Assembly: GCA_002339085.1 (NCBI GenBank)
Contig: DDDX01000033.1
Location: 816-64,815, forward strand
Reading direction: 5' to 3'
Length of the DNA: 64,000 bases
Origin: Cellvibrionales bacterium UBA1969
GTDB lineage: Bacteria > Pseudomonadota > Gammaproteobacteria > Pseudomonadales > UBA7434
Shown here: one piece after another, positions 52,516 through 62,992 of the stretch
Layout of the letters: each line of letters starts with the position of its first letter
Numbering within the stretch: position 1 is the stretch's first letter
The notes under the pieces: generated by a model
The model's database searches: none
What the model saw: only the letters and a program-made list of their open reading frames with translations
Told to the model about the DNA's origin: nothing
Program-made: the position numbers and the translations under genes

Positions 52516-53661
52516 TTGAATAGTCGATCTGATTTTAGTCGTAATTTACCGGGTGATCCTAGTGCCTTAAGGGCACAGACGGGCCGATTTCGACGCTGGC
52601 GATTAGATCCGCCCTTATTGTTACTGTTGATGTGTTTGGCCGCTTTTGGGTTGTTTATCCTTTATAGTGCCAGTGGCAAGGATATCGACAGGGTAACTCG
52701 TCAATTAATTTATCTTGCGATTGCTTTTTTTGGTCTGGTTGTGGTTGCTCAATTCAAAGTCGAAATTTTAAAAGTACTAGCGCCTATAGGTTATATTGGT
52801 GGCATTGTTTTGCTGTTACTTGTTGCCTGGTTCGGTGACGACTCAAAAGGTGCGCAACGTTGGCTTGATGTATTTGGCATTATCCGTTTTCAACCGTCCG
52901 AATTAATGAAGATTGTCGTTCCCTTGACGGTTGCATGGTATCTCAGTGAACGGTTATTACCGCCAAGCACGAAAACATTGGTGATTAGCTTTTTTATAGC
53001 GATTTTCCCGTCAGTCTTAATTGTGTTGCAGCCTGATTTGGGGACTGCCATCTTGATTGCTGCATCAGGTTTGTTTGTGTTGTGGCTGGCAGGTTTAGGG
53101 TGGGGGTATATATTTGCTGCCGTGCTTGCGCTGTTAGGTGCAGCCTGGCCTATTTGGCATTTTCTACTGCATGGTTATCAGCGACAGAGGATAATGACAT
53201 TATTCAATCCTGAAAGCGATCGATTGGGAGCGGGATGGAATATTATTCAATCAAAAACGGCGATTGGTTCGGGCGGCTGGGATGGCAAAGGCTGGCTTAA
53301 TGGGACACAATCGCAGCTCGATTTCTTACCTGAAAGTCATACTGATTTTATCATTGCGGTTTTGGCCGAAGAGTTGGGATTTGTTGGAGTATTCCTATTA
53401 CTGCTGATGTATTTATTGATTATTCTTCGCGGCGCGCAAATAAGCTTGGCGGCTAAAACCACATTTGCCAGTCTAGTTGCGGGCAGTATTACCTTAACTT
53501 TTTTTGTTTATATTGTCGTGAATATGGGCATGGTCTCTGGGTTACTACCGGTGGTGGGTGTGCCGTTGCCATTAGTGAGTTACGGTGGAACATCATTAGT
53601 GACTATGCTGGCCAGTTTTGGTATTTTGATGGCGATTAGTGCTGAAAGTTATCGCCGTTAA
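52516..53661 (+). CDS. rodA: Rod-shape SEDS glycosyltransferase RodA
   Basis: RodA polymerises lipid II glycan strands in complex with PBP2. The 381-residue protein has about ten TM helices and the SEDS signatures FQPSELMKI, QPDLGTAIL, LPESHTDFIIAVLAEELG (with the catalytic acid region) and PLPLVSYGGTSLV. The start is TTG at 52516, preceded by TTATGGGG as ribosome-site region. Confidence 0.96.
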   Translation: MNSRSDFSRNLPGDPSALRAQTGRFRRWRLDPPLLLLLMCLAAFGLFILYSASGKDIDRVTRQLIYLAIAFFGLVVVAQFKVEILKVLAPIGYIGGIVLLLLVAWFGDDSKGAQRWLDVFGIIRFQPSELMKIVVPLTVAWYLSERLLPPSTKTLVISFFIAIFPSVLIVLQPDLGTAILIAASGLFVLWLAGLGWGYIFAAVLALLGAAWPIWHFLLHGYQRQRIMTLFNPESDRLGAGWNIIQSKTAIGSGGWDGKGWLNGTQSQLDFLPESHTDFIIAVLAEELGFVGVFLLLLMYLLIILRGAQISLAAKTTFASLVAGSITLTFFVYIVVNMGMVSGLLPVVGVPLPLVSYGGTSLVTMLASFGILMAISAESYRR

Positions 53662-53779
53662 TTCATTGTAAAAACTGATTGAATGCTGCCGCAATAGTGA
53701 TAGGCTAGTCTATGAGTTTTAGTCTAGGTGCAGAAGGCTCAGTTGCGGTTAACGGCATCATTATAAATAAGGATAGAGT

Positions 53780-54808
53780 ATGAAATATCGATTACATTCA
53801 ATGTTGTCAGCTTTAGCGCCAACTTTATCACTTATGGCAATTGCGCTAATCATTATTGTTAGCCCCGTTAAAGCAGATTATCGACAGCATCCGAGTGCAG
53901 TAGCCGTTATCAAGACTCTAGTCGATAAGCATGGTTTTAGCGTTGCTCAAGTAAATGCGATTCTCAAGCAGGCAGAAACTGAGCAGCGGATACTCGATAG
54001 TATGACCAATGCGGCAGAGAAAACGAAAACTTGGACTGCGTATCGAAGCAGTTTTTTGAGCCCCTTTAGGATCACTAAAGGGGCTGAATTTTTGGTGGCG
54101 CATAAGAGCACATTTGATCAGGTTGAGCAAGAATACGGTGTGCCCCGCGAGATAATCACCGCGATATTAGGAGTAGAAACTAATTACGGTGGTTATACCG
54201 GTAAAACGCGAGTGTTGAATGCCTTATCAACCTTAGCATTTGAACATCCTAGAAGAAGCCGTTTTTTCACATCAGAGTTGATTGAATACATTGTTTTATG
54301 TCGCGAGCAGCAGTGGGATGCTAGTGAGCAACTGGGTTCTTATGCCGGAGCTATGGGCATGAGTCAGTTTATGCCTAGTAATTATCGTCGATTGGCCGTT
54401 GATGGTGATGGTGATGGCGACATCGATTTATTTGAGTCTGTCGATGCGATACATAGCATCGCTAATTACTTTATTCATCACGGCTGGCAAAACGCTCAGC
54501 CTGTTGCCAGCCGTGTCGCTGTGAGGCAAGATTTCGACGTTGCGCTGATAAGTCGTGGCTTAAAACCGAATCACAGCGTTGCGCACTTATCTGAAGGCGG
54601 GTTTTACCCACAAGATAATATGCCGCCTTCGGTTAAGGCACGGGTGATTCGTTTTAACGACGCCGATGGTGATGAATTTTGGTTTGGTTATCAAAACTTT
54701 TATGCGATAAGTAGGTATAATCCACGTTCAAAATATGCCATGGCTGTCTATCAGTTGAGTTTAGCGATTGAAAAACAAGCTAAGGATGCCCCTCAGGTAT
54801 CTTCTTAA
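53780..54808 (+). CDS. mltB: Lytic murein transglycosylase B
   Basis: MltB cuts glycan strands with formation of 1,6-anhydroMurNAc. A signal peptide (about residues 1-33, ending near PVKA) is followed by the SLT_2 domain. The catalytic glutamate is in GVETNYGGYTGK, and YAGAMGMSQFMPSNYR and DGDGDGDIDLFESVDAI are typical of the family. There is no lipobox, so this is the soluble periplasmic type (SltB1-like) rather than lipid-anchored MltB. Confidence 0.93.
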   Translation: MKYRLHSMLSALAPTLSLMAIALIIIVSPVKADYRQHPSAVAVIKTLVDKHGFSVAQVNAILKQAETEQRILDSMTNAAEKTKTWTAYRSSFLSPFRITKGAEFLVAHKSTFDQVEQEYGVPREIITAILGVETNYGGYTGKTRVLNALSTLAFEHPRRSRFFTSELIEYIVLCREQQWDASEQLGSYAGAMGMSQFMPSNYRRLAVDGDGDGDIDLFESVDAIHSIANYFIHHGWQNAQPVASRVAVRQDFDVALISRGLKPNHSVAHLSEGGFYPQDNMPPSVKARVIRFNDADGDEFWFGYQNFYAISRYNPRSKYAMAVYQLSLAIEKQAKDAPQVSS

Positions 54809-54837
54809 GTTTAGGTGAAGCGACTTATAATTTTATT

Positions 54838-55863
54838 GTGGTGCGCCTTCTTGCCGCGGTGTTTGAGATGAGTAATTTATGGTTAAAATTAATGATTAGC
54901 CGCTATTTTTCTTGTTATGTTAGCCGTTATGGGCGAGCAATGATATATACACTTTTATCGGTCGGGATTATTGGCGTGTCCAGTTGCGGGTTTTTTGATG
55001 ATTTAAGCCAAACCCCTAGTGGCGTCGCAAGAGGCAGTGACAGTGCGCCAAAAACTAAGTTAGATGTGAAGCGTATAAAGGATGCCGTGCCGCGGGTTGA
55101 ACCTAAAAGTCGTGGTGGTAATTTCAGCCCTTATACCGTTTTAGGTAAAACCTATACAGTGCTTGATTCATCAAAGGGGTACAAAGCGCGCGGTGACGCG
55201 TCGTGGTATGGGACAAAATTTCATGGCCGGCTTACCTCTAATGGTGAGCGTTATAATATGTATGCTATGAGCGCAGCCCATAAATCGCTACCTATACCTA
55301 CTTACGTTAAAGTTACTAATTTAGAAAACCGCCGTCAAATTATCGTTCGTGTTAATGACCGTGGGCCATTTTATCCTGGCCGTATTATAGATCTTTCCTA
55401 TGCTGGCGCGTCAAAGCTTGACATGCTTAAAAAAGGTACAGCAAGGGTGGAGGTTGAAGCTATTGATCCTCGTCAGTGGAAAAAAAATCAAAAAAAACAG
55501 GTTCAGTTCACTCGTGATGATTCGATTCAGTTACACGCTTTAAAGTCAACTGTCGACGATCAGCTACAATCGAGCAATGACTCTGAGACGTCTGTAGATT
55601 GGTCCTCGGCTTTACCTGAATTCAACCGTTATTATCTTCAAGTGGCTGCATTCTCTAGCTTAGAAGCGGCTCAGAGCTTGCAGAATCGCTTACTCCGTCA
55701 CCTGAATAGCTTGTCTCAATCTGTCAACGTGGTCATTCGACCTTCCGAGCGAGGGGTTTATCGAGTAAGAATAGGTCCCTTTAGCTCAGAACAAGAAAGT
55801 CTGACATTTGAAAAAATATCTGAGTTACAATTCCTTGGTAAGATGCATCTGATTTCAGAATAG
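54838..55863 (+). CDS. rlpA: Septal ring lytic transglycosylase RlpA
   Basis: RlpA is an outer-membrane lipoprotein that cleaves denuded glycan at septa. The lipobox is GVSSC, the double-psi beta-barrel domain has ASWYGTKFHGRLTSNGE (Glu probably catalytic), MSAAHKSLPIPT and VRVNDRGPF (catalytic Asp), and the C-terminal SPOR domain starts at RYYLQVAAFSS. The start is uncertain: GTG at 54838 gives a long n-region. ATG at 54868, 54892 or 54940 would give a more usual lipoprotein signal; 54892 keeps positive charges before the hydrophobic core. Confidence 0.92.
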   Translation: MVRLLAAVFEMSNLWLKLMISRYFSCYVSRYGRAMIYTLLSVGIIGVSSCGFFDDLSQTPSGVARGSDSAPKTKLDVKRIKDAVPRVEPKSRGGNFSPYTVLGKTYTVLDSSKGYKARGDASWYGTKFHGRLTSNGERYNMYAMSAAHKSLPIPTYVKVTNLENRRQIIVRVNDRGPFYPGRIIDLSYAGASKLDMLKKGTARVEVEAIDPRQWKKNQKKQVQFTRDDSIQLHALKSTVDDQLQSSNDSETSVDWSSALPEFNRYYLQVAAFSSLEAAQSLQNRLLRHLNSLSQSVNVVIRPSERGVYRVRIGPFSSEQESLTFEKISELQFLGKMHLISE

Positions 55864-55873
55864 AGGTTTATCC

Positions 55874-57031
55874 GTGGTTAAATTTTACGTTGCTTTATTA
55901 TTATGTTTTTTAGTGAGTTCTTCACTCGCGAAGGGTTTGCCTGCATTAATTCCGTCGCCACCGCAGCTGGCAGCGAGCAGTTATTTATTGGTTGATGCTA
56001 ATAGTGGCAAGGTGATTGTTGAGTCTAATGCAGATCAGCGGTTGCCTCCCGCCAGTTTAACGAAAATGATGACCGGTTATATTGCTTCTGCCGAAATCAC
56101 AAAACAGACTATTAATGCCGAAGATATGGTGCCGATTAGTGTTAAGGCATGGCGAATGAAAGGTTCAAAAATGTTTATTCGTGAGGGCACGAGTGTTCCG
56201 GTTAGAGAATTGTTGAAAGGCGTTATTATTCAATCAGGTAATGATGCCAGTGTTGCCCTTGCTGAATTTATAGCCGGTGATGAGATGGCTTTTTCTGAAA
56301 TAATGAATCAACAGGCTCAACTGCTAGGAATGAAACAGACTGAATTCAAAAATTCAACTGGCTGGCCAGCAGAAGGACACTTAACGACTGCGAGAGATAT
56401 GACTATTTTAGCGGCACGCTTAATCAAAGACTTTCCTGATCACTATGCGCTGTATTCGCAAAAGGAATTTACTTTTAACGATATTACCCAGCTTAATAGG
56501 AATGGCTTGCTGTGGCGGGATGCCAGTGTTGATGGCTTGAAAACTGGCTGGACGGAGGAGGCTGGTTACTGCTTAGTTGCTTCTGCACAAAAAAATGGTA
56601 TGCGGCTTGTGTCTGTTGTTATGGGCGCTAAAAGTGAAAGGGCACGTGAGCAAGAAACACAAAAATTACTCTCTTATGGTTTTAGATATTATGAAACGCA
56701 TACTTTATATGAAATGGGTCAGGTAGTTAACTCGAGTGAATTATGGGCTGGGCTTGAGAAGTATTTTGATCTCGTTGTAGAAGACGATATTATTTTAACA
56801 ATTCCGCGTGGTGAAAGAGATTTTCTTGAAGTCAGCATTGAAGTCGATAAAAATATAGTAGCTCCTGTTATTGCTGGACAAAGCTATGGCATTTTGAATA
56901 TCAAAAAAGGCGATGAATTGTTGATCCAGCGTAATATAGTTGCTGCTAAGGATGTTGATTCAGCCGGTTTTCTTTTGCGGTTATGGGATCTGATTATATT
57001 GTTTTTTCGAGGTTTGTTAGGACTTAGCTAG
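55874..57031 (+). CDS. dacA: D-alanyl-D-alanine carboxypeptidase (PBP5/6 type)
   Basis: This low-molecular-weight penicillin-binding protein trims the terminal D-Ala from peptidoglycan stems. The signal peptide ends near SSLAKG. Active-site motifs are PASLTKMMTGY (SxxK), QSGNDAS (SxN) and DGLKTGWTEEAGYC (KTG). The C-terminal part (about 280-385) has the PBP5 beta-domain and an amphipathic membrane anchor. The start is GTG at 55874, 10 bp after rlpA. Confidence 0.95.
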   Translation: MVKFYVALLLCFLVSSSLAKGLPALIPSPPQLAASSYLLVDANSGKVIVESNADQRLPPASLTKMMTGYIASAEITKQTINAEDMVPISVKAWRMKGSKMFIREGTSVPVRELLKGVIIQSGNDASVALAEFIAGDEMAFSEIMNQQAQLLGMKQTEFKNSTGWPAEGHLTTARDMTILAARLIKDFPDHYALYSQKEFTFNDITQLNRNGLLWRDASVDGLKTGWTEEAGYCLVASAQKNGMRLVSVVMGAKSERAREQETQKLLSYGFRYYETHTLYEMGQVVNSSELWAGLEKYFDLVVEDDIILTIPRGERDFLEVSIEVDKNIVAPVIAGQSYGILNIKKGDELLIQRNIVAAKDVDSAGFLLRLWDLIILFFRGLLGLS

Positions 57032-57039
57032 GAAAAATC

Positions 57040-57339
57040 ATGAGTGAAATCAATAGTAATAAAATCCTACCTGACGGCGAAGAGCCGCCTAAGATTGAAT
57101 TTCCCTGTGATTATCCGATTAAGATTATTGGAGATGCCGATCCCGATTTCGTCGAACTGGTAGTTGGCATCGTTTGTAGGCATACCGCTGACTTTGATCC
57201 AGCGACCGTTAGTAGCCGTGACAGTAGCAAGGGTAAATTTCGCTCTGTGGCCGTTAATATTATTGCGACTGGCGAGTCTCAATTGGAAAAATTATATGCT
57301 GATCTAAAAGCTACTGGCCGCGTCAAAATGGTCATTTAA
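57040..57339 (+). CDS. ybeD: YbeD-family (DUF493) protein
   Basis: This 99-residue cytoplasmic protein of the DUF493 family has a ferredoxin-like, ACT-resembling fold. KIEFPCDYPIKIIGDADPDF and the segment SSRDSSKGKFRSVAVNI are characteristic. Its function is unknown. It lies between dacA and lipB as in E. coli and Pseudomonas; its stop codon overlaps the lipB start by one base. Confidence 0.94.
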   Translation: MSEINSNKILPDGEEPPKIEFPCDYPIKIIGDADPDFVELVVGIVCRHTADFDPATVSSRDSSKGKFRSVAVNIIATGESQLEKLYADLKATGRVKMVI

Positions 57340-58019
57340 TGTTGATCAATCAGCAATTACATGTTCGCCAATTATTAACTGCTGATAAAAGTCAGGCTTT
57401 AGTCAATTATGAGTTAGTGTGGCAGGCGATGAAAACATTTACTCAAACAAGAGATGAGACCACGGTTGATCAGTGCTGGCTATTAGAGCATCCCGAAATT
57501 TTCACCTTAGGCAGAGCTGGTGCAGAGGAGCACTTATTAGATACTGGTTCTATTCCCGTACTTAGAATTGATCGAGGCGGGCAGGTGACTTTTCATGGTC
57601 CCGGTCAAATCATGATGTACACATTGATTGATTTAAAGCGAAGAAAACTGACTGTAAGAGGTATGGTCAATGCACTTGAGGAATCAGTGATTCAGTTGTT
57701 GTCTCAATATGATTTGCCTGCTTACAGCGATAAAAGAGCTCCAGGTGTTTATATTGATGGTTGTAAAATTGCCGCTTTGGGCTTGCGTATCAGTCGAGGT
57801 TGTTCCTATCATGGCTTATGCTTTAATTACGACTTCGATTCGGCGCCGTTTGAACGAATTAACCCCTGTGGTTTCGCTGAATTACAAGTGACGCAATTAA
57901 GCGAGCAGTTGCGCCATTTGCCTCACAAAAAAACGCTTGTCGATCAACTCGTGACATGTTTTTCAGAGAAACTGGCTTATAGCGAGATTACATATGATTA
58001 TAGCTTATGGTCAGGCTAA
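57339..58019 (+). CDS. lipB: Octanoyl-ACP:protein N-octanoyltransferase
   Basis: LipB moves octanoate from acyl carrier protein to the lipoyl domains of 2-oxoacid dehydrogenases. Motifs are IDRGGQVTFHGPGQIMMYTL, DKRAPGVYIDGCKIAALGLRIS (the catalytic Lys) and the cysteine in FERINPCGF. The 226-residue length is normal. lipA, the usual next gene, is not present; a SnoaL-like gene follows instead. Confidence 0.95.
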   Translation: MLINQQLHVRQLLTADKSQALVNYELVWQAMKTFTQTRDETTVDQCWLLEHPEIFTLGRAGAEEHLLDTGSIPVLRIDRGGQVTFHGPGQIMMYTLIDLKRRKLTVRGMVNALEESVIQLLSQYDLPAYSDKRAPGVYIDGCKIAALGLRISRGCSYHGLCFNYDFDSAPFERINPCGFAELQVTQLSEQLRHLPHKKTLVDQLVTCFSEKLAYSEITYDYSLWSG

Positions 58020-58089
58020 CTTTCGCTCTGGAGTCCTTAGTAACCTCTGTAGTAAGATATTCTTTTAAGGTGAATATAAGGAGCTTCTC

Positions 58090-58518
58090 ATGAGTGAGCA
58101 ACATCCGGCAAAACGTGTCTCCCTATTGTCTCGCGAATACGTCCATAGCCATAACAAGGCAGGTTGGTTAGGTTTATTTTCTGAAGATGCGATCATTGAA
58201 GACCCGATTGGTGTTTCGCCAATCGATGAGGCTGGTAAAGGTCACCGAGGTGTAGCGGCGAGAGAGGCATTTTGGGAAAATAATATTGCCAACAGTGATA
58301 TTAAAATCGTCATTCATCAGTCATACGCGGCCGGCCTTGAGTGCGCAAATATTGTTACGCTAAACACTATTTTAACATTTGGCGGTAAAACCTATAGCCA
58401 AGAAGTCAATGGGATATTTACTTATCAAGTAAATGAAGCTGAACAGTTAGTAGCATTGCGCGGCTATTGGGAAGTTGATGAAATGATGAAAACAATAAAA
58501 GAAGTTGCGAATGCTTAA
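58090..58518 (+). CDS. SnoaL/NTF2-like protein
   Basis: This 142-residue protein of the NTF2-like superfamily is of the ketosteroid-isomerase or SnoaL kind. The start region with WLGLFSEDAIIEDPIGVSP and the closing EVNGIFTYQV fit the cone-shaped fold. Such proteins can be isomerases, hydratases or ligand binders, and the sequence does not decide. It has AAGGAGC upstream of the ATG and its own 70-bp leader. Confidence 0.8.
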   Translation: MSEQHPAKRVSLLSREYVHSHNKAGWLGLFSEDAIIEDPIGVSPIDEAGKGHRGVAAREAFWENNIANSDIKIVIHQSYAAGLECANIVTLNTILTFGGKTYSQEVNGIFTYQVNEAEQLVALRGYWEVDEMMKTIKEVANA

Positions 58519-58561
58519 GCTTCATATTAAACAATAGCGACAGCTCAAGTCATAGGTATAA

Positions 58562-58585
58562 ATAAAATCAAATCTCTGATTTTAT
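58562..58585. terminator. A/T-rich hairpin between the SnoaL-like gene and holA
   Basis: ATAAAATCA (58562-58570) and TGATTTTAT (58577-58585) form a perfect 9-bp stem with a 6-base loop. It lies between convergent genes and has A/U-rich arms, so it could end transcription both ways, though weakly. Confidence 0.45.
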
Positions 58586-58591
58586 GAGTCG

Positions 58592-59614
58592 TTAAATATG
58601 ATAATGCTGGGTAGCCATTGGTTTGCCCGCAAGTCCCAGCAGAACCATTTCAATCAGTAACCAAGCGTTTTCTTTGTCAATGCTTTTACTCATAAGATCT
58701 GCTTGAGAAGCTAGCTTTGCCCATTGTTCGAATTCAGCTTTTGACGTTGACTGAACCCGCTTACTGACCGCTGACTGTCGCTTGCGTTGCACGCGTAGTG
58801 CTCGCATACCGTCATCCATTTTACCTTGCTCCGAAAATTGCTTCAGTTGAGCGAGGGTTCGCAATTGATGAGCCATGGCAGCAACTAAGGCGGCAGGTTC
58901 AGAGCCTTCTTCTTGCAAATGCCTCAGTGCGCGACAGGCACTTAGCGCATCGCCATCAATAGCATGATCAAAACAGTTAAATGCTGAAAATCGTGCGCTG
59001 TCTGCGACGGCTTTGCCGATTATGTTTCGCGTTAAAGTAGTTTTTTTGTCAACCAATAATGCTAATTTTTCTAACTCTTGATTGGCCGCCATTAGATTAC
59101 CTTCAACTCTCTCGGCCAATAGCTGTGCGGCATCATGCACTAGGGTTAATTGCTGCTGTTTAGCGCGTCGTTTCAACCAGTTAGGTAATTGCTCGTGGTC
59201 GAGAGGGTAGATAGGTATATAGACGCCGTCTTTGTTGACAGCTTTTACCCATCTGGGGCTGCCTTCTATTCTTGCGGCAATAATTAATAACACCGTATCC
59301 TGAGGTGGATTATTGCAAAAACGTGTAATGGCTTCACTGCCCACTGTACCAATTTTACTGCTGGGCAAGCGTAATTCTATTAATCGCTGACTGGCAAATA
59401 ATGACATGGCATTGCAGCTATCTTGCCAGCCATGCCAGTCAAAGCCAGTTTCAAAATTATATCGCTCGCGATCAACGAATCCACTTTTCGCACAGGCTTG
59501 GCGTATTTCATCACAGGCTTCGTTTTGCAGTAATATTTCGTCCCCTGCAACTAAATAGACTTTAGCAAGTGTTTGCTTAAGATGCTGGCTGAGCTTGTTA
59601 GAGTAGATTTGCAT
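58592..59614 (-). CDS. holA: DNA polymerase III delta subunit
   Basis: HolA is the clamp-loader subunit that opens the beta clamp. The 340-residue protein has VYLVAGDEILLQNEACDEIR at the N-terminus and the conserved C-terminal helical domain. The frame extends 18 codons upstream, overlapping lptE. The ATG at 59614 gives MQIYSNKLSQHL, the normal start, and lies 1 bp after the lptE stop. Gene order leuS-lptE-holA is standard. Confidence 0.94.
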   Translation of the reverse strand: MQIYSNKLSQHLKQTLAKVYLVAGDEILLQNEACDEIRQACAKSGFVDRERYNFETGFDWHGWQDSCNAMSLFASQRLIELRLPSSKIGTVGSEAITRFCNNPPQDTVLLIIAARIEGSPRWVKAVNKDGVYIPIYPLDHEQLPNWLKRRAKQQQLTLVHDAAQLLAERVEGNLMAANQELEKLALLVDKKTTLTRNIIGKAVADSARFSAFNCFDHAIDGDALSACRALRHLQEEGSEPAALVAAMAHQLRTLAQLKQFSEQGKMDDGMRALRVQRKRQSAVSKRVQSTSKAEFEQWAKLASQADLMSKSIDKENAWLLIEMVLLGLAGKPMATQHYHI

Positions 59615-59615
59615 A

Positions 59616-60131
59616 TTAACGGCTATTGAGTCGAATAATATGCAATATTTTAGCAATAATGCGATCATCCAACTGCTGCTGAAGACGCTCTTTGGTGCTT
59701 TTCTGTGCAGCTACATTGTCTGGGTTTTGCAACTGAATTAGTTCGGCATGAACGCTGGTGGGTGGTAGGATGACCGATATCGATATGGGTTGGGATGAGG
59801 TATCGCTTTTTTGCAGCGATAGCCATTCGATTGTAACGCTTAAACGATGAGCTGTTTGTCCATCACGGCTATCTGCACTTAAGGTAAGATTTCGGCTATC
59901 ACGCTCAATAACAGCTAATGTAATACGGCTGTTGGCATAGATAAGAGTATCACTAACGATAATGCCTTGGCTGCGAAGTTGTTTTTTTAGCTTTAGTGTT
60001 AGTAATCGATCACCGTCGATGAAAATCGCTTGTCTATGCTCGCTGATCTCCAGTGGTTTTTGTAACTGGTAGCCGCAGCCAACCAGACAGAACAATAGGA
60101 TGATCAATAGCTGATTGCTTAATCGCAGCAT
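59616..60131 (-). CDS. lptE: LPS-assembly lipoprotein LptE
   Basis: LptE plugs the LptD barrel and helps insert lipopolysaccharide into the outer membrane. The signal ends in the lipobox LVGC (Cys at about residue 19), followed by GYQLQKPLEI, the typical GCGY/F start of the mature protein. The 171-residue length fits. It lies 64 bp after leuS and just before holA. Confidence 0.92.
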   Translation of the reverse strand: MLRLSNQLLIILLFCLVGCGYQLQKPLEISEHRQAIFIDGDRLLTLKLKKQLRSQGIIVSDTLIYANSRITLAVIERDSRNLTLSADSRDGQTAHRLSVTIEWLSLQKSDTSSQPISISVILPPTSVHAELIQLQNPDNVAAQKSTKERLQQQLDDRIIAKILHIIRLNSR

Positions 60132-60195
60132 AAGCTTTAGCCCTTAGATAATAGAGATTTATGCAATATTAAGTCTCTAGTCAATATTTAGTGGT

Positions 60196-62871
60196 TTAGT
60201 TGGCAACAATATTGATCAGCTTGCCAGGTACAATAATGACTTTGCGAATGGTTTTATTAGTGATAAATTTACTCACATTTTCATCTTCTAATGCTAATGA
60301 TTCTATTTTTTTGTTGTCGGCATCAGCGGCCAATTTTATTTTTGCTCTCACTTTTCCATTGACCTGAACGACCATTTCTATAGATGATAAAGTCAATGCT
60401 GATGGATCTACAACAGGCCAATCAGCGCAGAGGATATCACAATTCGTTTCAGGCCATAAATCTTGCCACAGTTGGTGGCAAATATGCGGGGCAATAGGTG
60501 CAAGAAGGCGAACTAACAGACTGGTTCCTTCTGCAGCTATGCCGGCCATATGGCTATCGTTAAGCGCTTGCTCATGATTGGGAAGTTGGTTAAGAATAGC
60601 CATGCAAGCGGCTATAACCGTATTAAACTGACTTTTATTGAAATCAACTAAGGCCTTATCTAAGTTGCTGTGAATGGAGTGGCGTCGTTCCTGTGCAGCA
60701 TTAGTAAGCGTTTCAAGCGCAAGGTGGTTGTTGTTATTTAAGTTTCTCTTGCCTTGCTGAATCAGTTCGCGCTGCTCATTGCAGTAAGTCCACAGGCGCC
60801 GAAGAAAACGTTGTGCGCCTGCCACACCATCGTCATTCCATTCTAAGGTCTGTTCGGGTGGGGCGGCAAACATGGTAAAAACGCGTACGGTGTCAGCACC
60901 GTATTGCTCAATCGCTGTTTGTGGATCGATTCCATTATTTTTTGACTTAGACATTTTAGTCATACCGCCTATTTGAACGGCTTGGCCTGATTTTATTTCA
61001 TGGGCGCTGAGTATTTTTCCTTTTTCATTACGCTCGAATTGCACATCGCTTGGGTTAAACCATTCCTTGCCGCCGTCTTCTTTGTTGCGATAAAATGACT
61101 CAGCGAGGACCATGCCTTGACAAAGTAAACGTTTAAAGGGTTCGTTGGAACTGACAAAGCCGTCATCACGCAATAATTTATGAAAAAAACGGGCATAAAG
61201 TAAGTGCAGTATGGCATGCTCAATGCCGCCTACGTATTGGTCGACAGGCAGCCAATAATTGGCCCGTTCACTGTCGAGAATACCGTCTTGAAAGTCTGGG
61301 CAGGTAAAGCGCGCATAGTACCAACTTGATTCCATAAAGGTATCGAAGGTATCCGTTTCATGGACGACACTTTGACCATTAAGTTCAGTTTTACACCACT
61401 CGGGATCTGCCTTGATGGGTGAGCGAACACCGTCCATGATGACATCTTCTGGGAGTAAAACAGGCAGTCGGTCAGCGGGCACCGGTATTTCACCGCCTTC
61501 AGGTAAGCTGAGCATTGGAATCGGTGAACCCCAATAACGTTGGCGCGATATGCCCCAGTCGCGCAGTCGATAATTGGTTTTTACCTCGCCTTTGCCTAAG
61601 CTGGATAGCTTGGCCGTAATGGCATTAAAAGCACCGTTAAAATCGAGCCCTGAAAATTCAGCGGAATTGATGGTTTGGGTATCGCTTTTGCGGCTGTACC
61701 ATTCTTGCCATTGGCTGCTATCGAATTCGCTGTCATCGAGGCGAGACTCAATCACTTGTTTGATCAACAATTCATAGCGATTAGCGAATGCAAAGTCGCG
61801 CTCGTCATGCGCCGGCACAGCCATTACAGCACCCGAGCCATAATCCATCAGGACATAATTAGCAATCCAGACGGGTATCGATTCGCCGGATATTGGGTGA
61901 GTGGCAGTCAAACCGGTGGCGATGCCTTTTTTATCCATGACGGCCATGTCAGCTTCAGCCACTGACTGAGTTTTACATTCGGCAATAAATTCAGCGATAG
62001 GGGTATTTTCACTTGCTAAGGCCAATGCTATGGGGTGCTCGGCGGCTAGGCTAAGATAGCTTACGCCCATTAATGTATCGGGGCGGGTGGTATAAACGGG
62101 AAGGGTATCAAAGCCTGCAATTTCACGATCGAGGCTAAAGCGTATATCGGCACCGCGACTCTTACCGATCCAATTTTTTTGCATAGTTTTAACTTGCTCT
62201 GGCCACTCGGTCAGCTCGTCTAGACTGCTAATTAACTCGTCTGCATATTCCGTGATTTTGATAAACCATTGCGGAATCTCTTTACGCTCAACTAAAGCAC
62301 CGGAACGCCAGCCACGGCCATCGATCACTTGCTCATTAGCCAATACCGTACAGTCAACCGGGTCCCAGTTTACAGTGGCCATTTTTTTGTAGACCATGCC
62401 TTTCTCGTATAGGCGGGTAAAAAACCATTGTTCCCAGCGATAATAGCCAGGTTCACAGGTTGCAAACTCGCGCGACCAGTCAAAGCTGAACCCCAGCGAC
62501 TTGAGTTGCTGCTTCATATAATCAATATTTTGGTAAGTCCACTTTGCGGGTGCCGTTTGATTCTGAATAGCTGCATTTTCAGCAGGTAGGCCGAAGGCAT
62601 CCCAGCCCATAGGATGAAGGACGTTTTTGCCTAACATCCGCTGGTATCGAGCGATTACATCGGTAATGGTGTAGTTGCGCACATGGCCCATATGCAATTT
62701 GCCGCTGGGGTAAGGGAACATGGCTAAGCAGTAAAATTTTTCTCGTGATGGGTCTTCAGTTGTGAGGAAGCTGGCTTGATCACGCCAGTATTGTTGGGCG
62801 TTGGCCTCAATAGTTTGGGGGGAATAAACTGAAGAATTATTTACGTTCGAATCAGTCATAATAAGGGACAA
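60196..62871 (-). CDS. leuS: Leucyl-tRNA synthetase
   Basis: LeuS charges tRNA-Leu with leucine. This class I synthetase of 891 residues has the HIGH motif as [11 protein letters not shown], the zinc and editing (CP1) domains (about 225-420, with [13 protein letters not shown]) and the KMSKS motif in [15 protein letters not shown] codons at 62871 and 62859 are both possible starts. It leads leuS-lptE-holA. Confidence 0.97.
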   Translation of the reverse strand: MSLIMTDSNVNNSSVYSPQTIEANAQQYWRDQASFLTTEDPSREKFYCLAMFPYPSGKLHMGHVRNYTITDVIARYQRMLGKNVLHPMGWDAFGLPAENAAIQNQTAPAKWTYQNIDYMKQQLKSLGFSFDWSREFATCEPGYYRWEQWFFTRLYEKGMVYKKMATVNWDPVDCTVLANEQVIDGRGWRSGALVERKEIPQWFIKITEYADELISSLDELTEWPEQVKTMQKNWIGKSRGADIRFSLDREIAGFDTLPVYTTRPDTLMGVSYLSLAAEHPIALALASENTPIAEFIAECKTQSVAEADMAVMDKKGIATGLTATHPISGESIPVWIANYVLMDYGSGAVMAVPAHDERDFAFANRYELLIKQVIESRLDDSEFDSSQWQEWYSRKSDTQTINSAEFSGLDFNGAFNAITAKLSSLGKGEVKTNYRLRDWGISRQRYWGSPIPMLSLPEGGEIPVPADRLPVLLPEDVIMDGVRSPIKADPEWCKTELNGQSVVHETDTFDTFMESSWYYARFTCPDFQDGILDSERANYWLPVDQYVGGIEHAILHLLYARFFHKLLRDDGFVSSNEPFKRLLCQGMVLAESFYRNKEDGGKEWFNPSDVQFERNEKGKILSAHEIKSGQAVQIGGMTKMSKSKNNGIDPQTAIEQYGADTVRVFTMFAAPPEQTLEWNDDGVAGAQRFLRRLWTYCNEQRELIQQGKRNLNNNNHLALETLTNAAQERRHSIHSNLDKALVDFNKSQFNTVIAACMAILNQLPNHEQALNDSHMAGIAAEGTSLLVRLLAPIAPHICHQLWQDLWPETNCDILCADWPVVDPSALTLSSIEMVVQVNGKVRAKIKLAADADNKKIESLALEDENVSKFITNKTIRKVIIVPGKLINIVAN

Positions 62872-62992
62872 TCGCCTAGCTTAAACGTTTATTACTCAAC
62901 TGGTCTTAGAAGGACCAAAATGCGAGTCTAAGCATACCGCGAACCGACCCGCGGGGGCTAGTCTTGTAAGAGGGAGATATTACGGTTAAACC

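Noticed and set aside
62901..62954. Small inverted repeats between the phosphorylase and leuS as a terminator or leucine leader
   Set aside because: The stems are 5 bp, no T-run follows on the minus strand, and no leader peptide with Leu codons is seen.
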